Source: Candidatus Arcticimaribacter sp. (lineage in GTDB: Bacteria > Bacteroidota > Bacteroidia > Flavobacteriales > Flavobacteriaceae). Taken from it: DNA of 61,115 bases. Both the position numbers and the translations under genes were made by a program. The notes beneath the pieces are model-generated. The model was not told the DNA's origin. It saw only the letters and a program-made list of their open reading frames with translations, and made no database searches. The stretch is from NCBI GenBank assembly GCA_002708445.1, contig PAOB01000054.1, forward strand, positions 1 to 61,115, in the 5' to 3' direction. Below, in pieces: positions 42,973 to 50,908 of this stretch; position 1 is the stretch's first letter; the number at the start of each line of letters is the position of its first letter.

Positions 42973-43719
42973 ATGATTAGAAAAAGTATCCCTCATATCT
43001 TCACATTACTGAATTTATTTTGCGGTTGTGTAGCTATTTATTTAACTTTTTCGCACTTCTTTCAATCAGCTCTTGTTGTAGTCATGCTCGGTGTTTTTTT
43101 TGACTTTTTTGATGGCTTTTTTGCTCGACTTCTAAAAGTGGAAAGTGATTTGGGAGTTCAGTTAGATTCGTTAGCTGATATGGTCACAAGTGGTTTTGTG
43201 CCTGGGGCTGTTATGTATCAATTGTTTATTGTTTCTGGAGCAAGAAACATAGACTATGCATTTCAAATAAATGAATCATCATTTGTTTTCACAATTGCTC
43301 CTCTTGCTTTGATAGGTTTTATTATCCCTTTGGGAGCTGCTTTTCGGCTAGCAAAATTTAATTTAATTTCTGATAAAGTCCCTTACTTTAGAGGCTTACC
43401 AACTCCAGCTAATGCACTTTTCATAGGTGCCTTACCGCTACTCATAAATCACCCATTGATGGTTAACCTCAAAGATTATTTACTTACTCCAGTAGGATTG
43501 ACCGTAGTAGTTGTTTTATCCGTTTATTTAATGAATACCCACTGGAAAATGATTTCTCTAAAAGGTTTCGATAAATCAAGTTTACAAGAAATTATTTTTC
43601 TTTTTGTACTACTGATGATTGCCGTTTTGATGTTTCTTTTGCTTGGCTTAGCATCTTTTGTAGGTATCATAATTACCTATGTTATTTTGAGCTTACTAAA
43701 AAATGTTTTTAGGATTTAG
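42973..43719 (+). CDS. pssA: CDP-diacylglycerol-serine O-phosphatidyltransferase
   Basis: The 248-aa membrane enzyme makes phosphatidylserine, precursor of phosphatidylethanolamine. The CDP-alcohol phosphatidyltransferase motif D-G-x2-A-R-x8-G-x3-D-x3-D is visible as DFFDGFFARLLKVESDLGVQLDSLADMV near residues 44-70, interrupted only by usual spacing. Five to eight hydrophobic helices fill the rest. The gene ends convergently with lptB, and the two stops overlap by 4 bases. Confidence 0.94.
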   Translation: MIRKSIPHIFTLLNLFCGCVAIYLTFSHFFQSALVVVMLGVFFDFFDGFFARLLKVESDLGVQLDSLADMVTSGFVPGAVMYQLFIVSGARNIDYAFQINESSFVFTIAPLALIGFIIPLGAAFRLAKFNLISDKVPYFRGLPTPANALFIGALPLLINHPLMVNLKDYLLTPVGLTVVVVLSVYLMNTHWKMISLKGFDKSSLQEIIFLFVLLMIAVLMFLLLGLASFVGIIITYVILSLLKNVFRI

Positions 43720-44456
43720 AATTTAATTTTGGTTTTTCTTAATTCAAAGTTTTGACCTAAATACACTTTTCTTACCATTGGATCCGAAGCCAATTCTTCG
43801 GGACTACCCGCTTTGAGTATTCCACCCTCGAACATCAAATAAGTTTTGTCGGTTATCGCTAAGGTTTCTTGAACATTGTGATCTGTTATCAAAATTCCAA
43901 TATTTTTATTTTTAAGATGAGCAACAATTCTTTGAATGTCTTCAACGGCAACAGGATCAACTCCCGCAAAAGGCTCATCAAGTAAAACAAATTTGGGATC
44001 GGTAGCAAGAGCTCTGGCGATTTCGGTTCTTCTTCGCTCACCACCAGATAATAAATCTCCACGATTTTTTCGTATGTGGGTTAATCCAAATTCCTCCAAA
44101 AGGGATTCCATTTTTTCTTTTTGATGTTTTTTACTCAGTGAAGTTAGCTGGAGTACGCTCAAAATATTGTCCTCAACACTTAGTTTTCTAAATACAGAGG
44201 CCTCTTGTGCAAGATAACCAATACCGTTTTGAGCTCTTCGATACATGGGGTAGTCTGTTATGTCGTCATCGTTGAGGTAAATTGATCCACCATTGGGCTT
44301 AACCAAACCTACAATCATGTAAAATGATGTTGTTTTTCCTGCTCCATTTGGACCAAGTAACCCAACAATTTCACCTTGCTTTAGCTCGATAGAAATTCCT
44401 TTAACAACCTCACGACCACGATACGATTTAATTATGTTTTCTGCTCTTAGTTGCAT
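43716..44456 (-). CDS. lptB: LPS export ABC transporter ATP-binding protein
   Basis: The 246-aa ATPase powers lipopolysaccharide extraction from the inner membrane with LptFG. Walker A is GPNGAGKTTSFYMIVG near residue 35. The Q-loop follows in GIGYLAQEASVFRKLSV, the signature in LLSGGERRRTEIARAL near 137, Walker B in KFVLLDEPFAGVDPVAV near 155, and the H-loop in ILITDHNVQETL. The sequence ASVFRKLSVEDNI is LptB-like. It is the last gene of a kdsD-tatC-lptB operon, which links KDO synthesis and LPS export. Confidence 0.96.
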   Translation of the reverse strand: MQLRAENIIKSYRGREVVKGISIELKQGEIVGLLGPNGAGKTTSFYMIVGLVKPNGGSIYLNDDDITDYPMYRRAQNGIGYLAQEASVFRKLSVEDNILSVLQLTSLSKKHQKEKMESLLEEFGLTHIRKNRGDLLSGGERRRTEIARALATDPKFVLLDEPFAGVDPVAVEDIQRIVAHLKNKNIGILITDHNVQETLAITDKTYLMFEGGILKAGSPEELASDPMVRKVYLGQNFELRKTKIKF

Positions 44457-44462
44457 TTAATC

Positions 44463-44684
44463 TTACTTTTTGACATCTAACTTTGAATACTTTAAAGCTA
44501 CTATTAAAATTTGTATCAGAACTGATTTATGAACTAAAGTATTAAATTCCTTACGTTTAGTTTCGGTTTCTTTGAGTATTTTTTCTTTTGAACAAATAAC
44601 AGAGTAAGCATTAAATAATTCTCTACACAATTTATGTTCAATTTTTGAACATAAGGTGTTATTTTGATAAAACAAATTAAACAT
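44463..44684 (-). CDS. Hypothetical 73-aa protein between tatC and lptB
   Basis: An open frame fills most of the 220-base gap between tatC and lptB on the same strand. It overlaps the tatC end by 8 bases and stops 6 bases before lptB. The product is basic and helical (CRELFNAYSVICSKEKILKETETKRKEF) with no recognised motif. Its position fits an operon gene, but the composition also fits chance translation of AT-rich DNA or an eroded gene. I do not recognise it. Confidence 0.35.
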   Translation of the reverse strand: MFNLFYQNNTLCSKIEHKLCRELFNAYSVICSKEKILKETETKRKEFNTLVHKSVLIQILIVALKYSKLDVKK

Positions 44685-45495
44685 TTTTCAATTCTTTTTG
44701 TTGACTTTTAAAAACGACTTTTGAGATAAAAATACTTACCTCGTACAAGATCAATATTGGAATGGTAACAATAACCTGGCTTGCAATGTCAGGAGGAGTA
44801 ATTACAGCTGAAAGGATAAGAACTAATACAATAGCAAATTTTCTATTTGTTTTTAAAAACTTAGGTGTAACGATTCCTATTTTAGTCAAAAAATACATGA
44901 GTATTGGAAGTTCAAAGATTAAACCAGAGGAAAGAACAGAGGCTCTAAGTAGACTTATGTAACTGCTTAAATCAAAGTCATTAAAAACTTCATTACTTAC
45001 GGTGTAATTTCCTAAAAAATTAATTGAAAGAGGGGTTACAATGTAGTAACCAAAGAGAACACCAATAAAAAACAAAATTGAAGCAATAAAAATAAACCCT
45101 CTTGCATTTTTACGTTCATTGGTATGAAGACCGGGGCTAATAAATCGCCAAAACTCAAAAATAATATACGGAAATGCCAAAATAAACCCTGCTGTTAAGG
45201 AAGTCCATAAATGAGCAGAAAATTGTCCAGACATTGTTCTACTTTGTATTCTAAAAGGCATTTCTTCTATGCAGAGACTATTTCCTTGTCCCAAGGATTG
45301 GGAGAGTTCACAAAATAGTCTATAGGTAAAAAAATCAATTTTTTTGGGTCCAAATAAGATGGTGTCAAAAATAAAGTCTTTGGCTATGAAAGCTACAGAG
45401 GCAATAATTACAATGGCTAACGTTGAACGAATTAAGTGCCACCTGAGCTCTTCTAGGTGGTCCAAAAACGACATTTCATCGGAGGCATTACTCAT
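44677..45495 (-). CDS. tatC: Twin-arginine translocase subunit TatC
   Basis: The 272-aa, six-helix receptor binds twin-arginine signal peptides. Key features are SFLDHLEELRWHLIRS near residues 9-24 (the conserved cytoplasmic start with Glu) and FAFPYIIFEFWRFISPGLHTNERK-type loop near 110-135. FELPILMYFLTKIGIVTPKFLKTNRKFAIV is near 190. A periplasmic insert after the first helix (about 40 residues with two Cys) is longer than in E. coli, as in other Bacteroidota. It begins 2 bases after kdsD. Confidence 0.95.
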   Translation of the reverse strand: MSNASDEMSFLDHLEELRWHLIRSTLAIVIIASVAFIAKDFIFDTILFGPKKIDFFTYRLFCELSQSLGQGNSLCIEEMPFRIQSRTMSGQFSAHLWTSLTAGFILAFPYIIFEFWRFISPGLHTNERKNARGFIFIASILFFIGVLFGYYIVTPLSINFLGNYTVSNEVFNDFDLSSYISLLRASVLSSGLIFELPILMYFLTKIGIVTPKFLKTNRKFAIVLVLILSAVITPPDIASQVIVTIPILILYEVSIFISKVVFKSQQKELKNV

Positions 45496-45497
45496 TA

Positions 45498-46463
45498 TTA
45501 TACCCCTTCTTTAATCAAATCCAAGATATGAACCATTCCAAAATAAGTTCCAGCAGCATCTTGAACAATAATTTGCCCAATTCCTTTGGATTCAAGTGTT
45601 CTTAAAACATCTGTTGCTAGAATCTCTGGATCTACCGTAACTGGATTATTTGACATTATGTCTTTAGCAATCAAAGCTCCAATATTGTCATGTTTTTCAA
45701 GCATTCTCCTGATGTCACCATCAGTAATGATTCCTATAATTAGATCATTATCCATTACAATAGTAGCTCCCAATCTTTTTTGAGTTATCTCAGAAATTAC
45801 ATTTTTAATTGGAGTGTCAATTGATACAGAGGGACGTTCGTGTTTTTTTGCCAGCTCACCTACAGTAAGATAAAGCTTTTTCCCAAGTGCGCCTCCTGGA
45901 TGATGTTGCGCAAAATCTTGGGCATCGAAATTCTTGAGTTTTAGAAGACAAACTGCTAGGGCATCACCTATTGCTAATTGAGCGGTAGTACTTGTTGTTG
46001 GAGCCAAATTATTGGGACAAGCTTCTTTCTTAACATAGGTGCTGATTACATTGTCTGCTGCTTCAGCTAGATATGAATTAGGATTTGCGGTAAATGCAAT
46101 TACTAAATTTCCTCGTTTTTTGATGAAAGGAATCAAAGCTTGAATTTCAGGGGAATTCCCACTTTTAGAAATACAAATTACAACATCTTCTTCCTGAATT
46201 ATTCCTAAGTCCCCATGGATTGCGTCTGCAGCGTGCATAAACACTGCTGCTGTTCCTGTTGAATTCATGGTTGCAACAATTTTCATTGCAATAACCGCAC
46301 TTTTACCAATTCCCGTAATGATAACCCTTCCTTTAAAATCTGACAAATGTTTTACAGTTGAAACAAATTCATCATCAAGGGTTAAAATAAGGTCACGAAT
46401 CGCCTTAGATTCTAGTTCAAGAGTTTTTTTCGCATTCTCTAAAATGTTCTTATTATCTAGCAA
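45498..46463 (-). CDS. kdsD: D-arabinose 5-phosphate isomerase (KdsD/KpsF)
   Basis: The 321-aa enzyme turns ribulose 5-phosphate into arabinose 5-phosphate, the first step to KDO. The SIS sugar-isomerase domain comes first (VIITGIGKSAVIAMKIVATMNSTGT near residue 47, MHAADAIHGDLGII, CISKSGNSPEI). Two CBS domains follow (about 200-320). It heads the operon that includes tatC and lptB. Divergent promoter boxes for this gene and recQ share the 88-base gap. Confidence 0.94.
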   Translation of the reverse strand: MLDNKNILENAKKTLELESKAIRDLILTLDDEFVSTVKHLSDFKGRVIITGIGKSAVIAMKIVATMNSTGTAAVFMHAADAIHGDLGIIQEEDVVICISKSGNSPEIQALIPFIKKRGNLVIAFTANPNSYLAEAADNVISTYVKKEACPNNLAPTTSTTAQLAIGDALAVCLLKLKNFDAQDFAQHHPGGALGKKLYLTVGELAKKHERPSVSIDTPIKNVISEITQKRLGATIVMDNDLIIGIITDGDIRRMLEKHDNIGALIAKDIMSNNPVTVDPEILATDVLRTLESKGIGQIIVQDAAGTYFGMVHILDLIKEGV

Positions 46464-46515
46464 TAGTTTTAATTATTTTATGGAATTAGTAAACTAAGTA
46501 TTATATTTAGTGGTA

Positions 46516-46533
46516 CAAATGTAAATAATTTTG
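46516..46533. promoter_or_regulatory. Overlapping divergent -7 boxes for kdsD and recQ
   Basis: The minus strand reads TACATTTG (46516-46523) toward kdsD and the plus strand reads TAATTTTG (46526-46533) toward recQ. The two boxes are separated by 2 bases, so polymerase could not serve both at once. No well-spaced TTG was seen for either. Confidence 0.45.
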
Positions 46534-46551
46534 ATTCAAAGTCGTAATTAA

Positions 46552-48738
46552 ATGTCGCATACTGCTCTTCAAAGAGAACTTAAAAAACATTTTGGTTTTT
46601 CTGACTTTAAAGGACTTCAAGAACCTGTTATTGAAAATCTACTTGAAGGAAAAAACTCTTTTGTTATTATGCCCACTGGAGGGGGAAAATCTCTTTGTTA
46701 TCAGTTACCAGCTTTGATCTCTTCTGGAACCGCAATTGTTGTTTCTCCATTGATTGCCTTAATGAAAAATCAGGTTGATGCAATTCGTGGAATTTCATAT
46801 CAAACAGGAATTGCACATGTTTTAAACTCATCCCTTACAAAAACAGCTATTCAACAAGTAAAATCAGATATTACTGAAGGAATAACTAAGTTACTTTATG
46901 TGGCTCCAGAATCTTTGGTTAAGGAGGATACGATTGAATTTTTAAAAACAGTAAACCTCTCATTTTTGGCAATTGATGAGGCACATTGTATTTCAGAATG
47001 GGGGCACGACTTTAGGCCTGAGTATCGAAATTTGAGGATCATGCTTCAAAAGATCAAGAAAAATCTTCCGATAATAGCCCTTACCGCAACGGCAACTCCT
47101 AAAGTTCAAGAAGACATCCTTAAAAATCTCAAAATCTCTGATGCAACACTCTTCAAGGCTTCATTTAATCGTCCTAATTTGTATTATGAAGTACAACCTA
47201 AGACAGAAAATGTTGAGTCGGATATTATTCGCTTTGTAAAACAAAACGAGGGTAAATCAGGAATTATTTACTGTCTGTCAAGAAAAAAAGTAGAGAAATT
47301 AGCTCAAACCCTTCAAGTTAATAACATCAAAGCAATACCTTATCACGCTGGACTAGACAACAAAACAAGGGCCCGTAATCAAGACTTATTTTTAACTGAA
47401 GATTTTGATGTTGTAGTGGCTACCATTGCATTTGGAATGGGAATAGATAAACCCGATGTTCGTTTTGTGATTCATCATGACATTCCCAAAAGCATAGAAA
47501 GTTATTATCAAGAAACGGGAAGAGCTGGACGAGATGGAGGCGAGGGGCATTGTTTGGCTTTTTATTCCTATGAGGATATCGAAAAACTTGAAAAATTCAT
47601 GTCAGGAAAACCTGTAGCAGAACAAGAAATTGGTTTTGAGCTGCTCAACGAAATGGTAGCTTTTGCAGAAACTTCCATTTCAAGGCGAAAATTTATTCTT
47701 CATTATTTCGGTGAAGAATACGATAACGTAAATGGACTTGGAGGAGACATGGATGATAATATGCGATTTCCAAAAAAGCAAATTGAGGCTAAGGATGAGT
47801 TGAAACTTTTGATCGAGACAGTCAAAGAAACTCGAGAACTTTTTAAATCAAAAGAATTGGTTAGAACTTTACTAGGAGAATCAAATGCAATAATCAATAG
47901 TCATAAAACAAGTGAATTAGGAATTTTTGGAAAAGGAAAAGATAAGCGGGCATCTTTTTGGATGGCTATGATAAGGCAGGCAATAGTAGCAAAATTTCTT
48001 TCAAAAGAAATTGAAACCTACGGACTTGTTAAGATAACCGAAAAAGGAAGAGAATTTAGCAAAAGCCCTTATTCGTTTTTAATGACCGAAGACCACGACT
48101 TTGCTGCACACAGAAACGTATCTTACTCGAATAAAAAAAATTCTGTTGCTGACGAAAATCTTTTAAAATTATTAAAAGGATTACGCAAAAATGTTGCAGA
48201 TAAAGCTAGAGTTCCTCCTTACACCGTTTTTCAAGAAAATTCTTTGGAAGATATGTCATTCAAATATCCGATTACTCAAGAAGAACTTAAAAACATAAAT
48301 GGAGTAGGTGAGGGAAAAGCTCAGAAATATGGGGTAAAATTCCTTGAGCTGATTCAAAGTTATGTTGAAGAGAACGAAATTGTAAGACCAAATGACTTGG
48401 TTGTAAAAAGTACAGGAGCAAATTCAGCATTAAAACTCTACATGATTCAAAGTGTTGATCGAAAACTTCCCTTGGACGATATTGCTGCAGCCAAAGGAAT
48501 GAATATGATGAAGTTTGTTGAGGAGATGGAAACCATCGTTTTTTCAGGAACAAAATTGAATATTAATTACTGGGTAGATGAATTGCTAGATGAAGACCAA
48601 CAAGAAGAACTTTACAAGTATTTTATGGAAGCAGAAACCGATGCTATTTCAACAGCATTAGAGGAATTTGAAGGAGAGTATGAAGAAGAAGATATTCGAC
48701 TTTATCGAATCAAATTTATGAGCGAAGTAGCAAATTAA
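46552..48738 (+). CDS. recQ: ATP-dependent DNA helicase RecQ
   Basis: The 728-aa 3'-5' helicase acts in recombination and fork repair. Walker A is MPTGGGKSLCYQLPAL near residue 38. The DEAH box and aromatic-rich loop lie in AIDEAHCISEWGHDFRPEYR near 140, and motif VI in QETGRAGRDGG near 320. RQC and HRDC-type regions follow (NINGVGEGKAQKYG near 580). An acidic C-terminal extension (EEFEGEYEEEDIRLYRI) goes beyond E. coli RecQ (about 610 aa). The usual zinc cysteines of the RQC domain are not evident. Confidence 0.95.
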   Translation: MSHTALQRELKKHFGFSDFKGLQEPVIENLLEGKNSFVIMPTGGGKSLCYQLPALISSGTAIVVSPLIALMKNQVDAIRGISYQTGIAHVLNSSLTKTAIQQVKSDITEGITKLLYVAPESLVKEDTIEFLKTVNLSFLAIDEAHCISEWGHDFRPEYRNLRIMLQKIKKNLPIIALTATATPKVQEDILKNLKISDATLFKASFNRPNLYYEVQPKTENVESDIIRFVKQNEGKSGIIYCLSRKKVEKLAQTLQVNNIKAIPYHAGLDNKTRARNQDLFLTEDFDVVVATIAFGMGIDKPDVRFVIHHDIPKSIESYYQETGRAGRDGGEGHCLAFYSYEDIEKLEKFMSGKPVAEQEIGFELLNEMVAFAETSISRRKFILHYFGEEYDNVNGLGGDMDDNMRFPKKQIEAKDELKLLIETVKETRELFKSKELVRTLLGESNAIINSHKTSELGIFGKGKDKRASFWMAMIRQAIVAKFLSKEIETYGLVKITEKGREFSKSPYSFLMTEDHDFAAHRNVSYSNKKNSVADENLLKLLKGLRKNVADKARVPPYTVFQENSLEDMSFKYPITQEELKNINGVGEGKAQKYGVKFLELIQSYVEENEIVRPNDLVVKSTGANSALKLYMIQSVDRKLPLDDIAAAKGMNMMKFVEEMETIVFSGTKLNINYWVDELLDEDQQEELYKYFMEAETDAISTALEEFEGEYEEEDIRLYRIKFMSEVAN

Positions 48739-48778
48739 TTAATTTCTTTATTTATAGATTTACTTTTATTCTCTTCGC

Positions 48779-48786
48779 TATCTTTG
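48779..48786 (+). promoter_or_regulatory. -7 box of the cyclophilin-FKBP gene
   Basis: TATCTTTG matches TAnnTTTG and is followed by GCACCC. The ATG is 27 bases downstream. Confidence 0.5.
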
Positions 48787-48813
48787 CACCCAGAAAATTA
48801 ATTAAACAAACAA

Positions 48814-49746
48814 ATGAAAGACGGACTTTACGCTAAGTTTTCAACTCCTAAAGGAACAATTTTACTTACATTAACTTTCACACAAACTCCAGGTACAGCA
48901 GGAAATTTTGTAGGCCTTGCAGAGGGAACAATTAAAAATGATGTTCAAGCTGAGGGAATTCCTTATTACAACGGATTAAAATTTCATAGAGTCATAGAGG
49001 ATTTTATGATTCAAGGAGGTTGTCCTCAAGGAACTGGAGTAGGTGGTCCAGGATATCAATTTAACGATGAATTTCATCCCGAATTAAAGCACGATAAGCC
49101 TGGTATTTTATCTATGGCAAATGCAGGCCCAGGATCTAATGGGAGTCAATTTTTTATTACTCATGTTGCCACACCTTGGTTAGACGGAAAACATACGGTC
49201 TTCGGATCAGTGGTAGAGGGTCAGGATATCGTCGATGCAATTGCTCAAAACGATACCATCGACACATTAGAAATAATTCGTGTAGGTAAAGAAGCGGAGG
49301 ATTTTGATGCCGCAGAGGCTTTTGCCAATTTTGAAGCAAATCGTTTAAAAGCTTTCGAGGAACAAAAGAAAGCAAAAGAGGTTGCCTTAGCAAGTATTAC
49401 AGAGGGCTTTGAGAAAACAGCCTCTGGTTTGTTTTACAAAATCGAAACACCCGGTATAGGAGATTCTCCAACACAAGGACAAAATGTTTCTGTGCATTAC
49501 AAGGGGAGTTTGTTAGACGGAACAGTTTTTGATTCCTCTTACAAAAGAAACGAACCCATTGGATTTGCCATTGGTGTAGGTCAAGTAATAAAGGGTTGGG
49601 ATGAAGGAATTACTTTATTATCAAAAGGAGCTAAAGCAACCCTAATTATTCCTTCTCACCTTGGCTATGGTCCTAATGGTGCTGGAGGTGTTATCCCACC
49701 AAATGCAACCCTTAAGTTCGAAGTTGAGCTTGTGGATTTTAAATAA
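48814..49746 (+). CDS. Dual peptidyl-prolyl isomerase: cyclophilin-FKBP fusion
   Basis: The 310-aa protein joins two unrelated proline isomerase folds. Residues 1-160 are a cyclophilin ([19 protein letters not shown] with catalytic Arg, [26 protein letters not shown]). A charged helix (about 165-200) links to an FKBP domain at 200-310 ([53 protein letters not shown]). There is no signal peptide, so it acts in the cytoplasm. Such two-domain enzymes are known in some bacteria and protists. Both active sites look intact. Confidence 0.94.
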   Translation: MKDGLYAKFSTPKGTILLTLTFTQTPGTAGNFVGLAEGTIKNDVQAEGIPYYNGLKFHRVIEDFMIQGGCPQGTGVGGPGYQFNDEFHPELKHDKPGILSMANAGPGSNGSQFFITHVATPWLDGKHTVFGSVVEGQDIVDAIAQNDTIDTLEIIRVGKEAEDFDAAEAFANFEANRLKAFEEQKKAKEVALASITEGFEKTASGLFYKIETPGIGDSPTQGQNVSVHYKGSLLDGTVFDSSYKRNEPIGFAIGVGQVIKGWDEGITLLSKGAKATLIIPSHLGYGPNGAGGVIPPNATLKFEVELVDFK

Positions 49747-49762
49747 CAATCAGAACAGTGGA

Positions 49763-50317
49763 TTATTTCCACTTAATATTACAACCCATACTTGGAAATT
49801 GATTTTCTGGTATGGGTTTTTTGTTGAGTAAATACAAGGCTGCGTTTTCAAGATCTTCTCCGCTAATTGGAATTTTTGATTGGGGTCTCGATGAATCGTA
49901 TCGACCTCGGTAAACCAATTCGATCTTCTCATCAAATAAATAAAAATCAGGGGTACATGCAGCGTCATAGGCTTTTGCAACTTTTTGAGTAGGGTCGTAC
50001 AAATAAGGGAATGAAAAATCGTATTTTTTTGAAAGCTTATCCATTTCATCAGGTGCATCAAGGGGATACTCTTTTATGTCATTGCTTGAAATTGCAATTG
50101 TTGATATTCCTTTTGGCTTCAATCGAGCTGCAAATTGAGTAAAATGTTCCAGTAAATGAATTACAAAGGGACAATGATTACACATAAAAACAATGATCGT
50201 TCCTTTTTCACCTTTGAGGTCGATTAAATCTAATTTCTTTTTTAGGCTTACGTCCATTAGATTAAAAGATGGCGCTTTTTGTCGAAGTGGGAACATATTA
50301 GACGGTGTAAGTGCCAT
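49763..50317 (-). CDS. Redoxin/thioredoxin-family protein
   Basis: The 184-aa protein has an AhpC/TSA-type thioredoxin fold: NMFPLRQKAPSFNLMDV opening, the redox motif CNHCPFV near residue 50 (CxxC), and KAYDAACTPDFYLFDE near 122 with the cis-proline. There is no signal peptide with the chosen ATG 50317; the frame extends upstream to 50371 but those residues lie in the divergent promoter region. The likely role is peroxide or thiol reduction in the cytoplasm. It faces the cyclophilin-FKBP gene with a 16-base gap. Confidence 0.88.
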   Translation of the reverse strand: MALTPSNMFPLRQKAPSFNLMDVSLKKKLDLIDLKGEKGTIIVFMCNHCPFVIHLLEHFTQFAARLKPKGISTIAISSNDIKEYPLDAPDEMDKLSKKYDFSFPYLYDPTQKVAKAYDAACTPDFYLFDEKIELVYRGRYDSSRPQSKIPISGEDLENAALYLLNKKPIPENQFPSMGCNIKWK

Positions 50318-50365
50318 TTTGTAAAGTTGAATTATTATGTGTAATTTCATTAAAAAAATAATTCT

Positions 50366-50833
50366 ATGCAAACTTTACAACAACTGCTTGATAAATATGC
50401 AGAAAGTCATCAGAATAGAACCAACAAAATAATTCATTATTTCTGTGTCCCTGCAATCTTTTTTTCTATTGTCGGTCTTTTGATGTCAATACCCTCTGGT
50501 TTGATATCAACTTTTACAGGAATCCAAAACCCATTAATTGCTAATTGGGGAGTGGTTTCTCTTATTCCTATGATGATTTTTTATCTCCGTTTGTCATTAA
50601 AAATGACCGTATTAATTCTTAGCTTTACGATTTTATGTATTCTGGGAAATTTTCAACTTGGGATTTATTTAAACCTTTTGCAAGCCTCATTAGGAATTTT
50701 CGTTGTCGCATGGATTGTTCAATTTTACGGTCATAAGATTGAGGGTAAAAAGCCATCTTTTTTGGATGATATTAAATTCCTTTTGGTAGGACCTGCTTGG
50801 ATTTTAGATCATATTTTTAAAAGTAAAAACTAA
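50366..50833 (+). CDS. Mpo1-like membrane protein (DUF962)
   Basis: The 155-aa membrane protein has the DUF962/Mpo1 histidine motifs: HQNRTNKIIHYFCVPAIFFS near residues 15-33 and VQFYGHKIEGKKPSF near 119-133. It has four to five hydrophobic helices. Yeast Mpo1 is an iron-dependent dioxygenase that shortens 2-hydroxy fatty acids, so lipid oxidation is plausible. It is divergent from the redoxin gene and ends at a perfect terminator hairpin. Confidence 0.9.
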   Translation: MQTLQQLLDKYAESHQNRTNKIIHYFCVPAIFFSIVGLLMSIPSGLISTFTGIQNPLIANWGVVSLIPMMIFYLRLSLKMTVLILSFTILCILGNFQLGIYLNLLQASLGIFVVAWIVQFYGHKIEGKKPSFLDDIKFLLVGPAWILDHIFKSKN

Positions 50834-50851
50834 AACATTATATCAATTATA

Positions 50852-50889
50852 AAAAAATCCCCAAGAAATAATTTCTTGGGGATTTTTTG
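50852..50889. terminator. Bidirectional terminator between Mpo1-like and M14 genes
   Basis: AATCCCCAAGAAAT and ATTTCTTGGGGATT form a perfect stem with a one-base centre, flanked by A and T runs. It serves both convergent genes. Confidence 0.95.
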
Positions 50890-50908
50890 ATTCCATCAAG
50901 GCCCAAAA

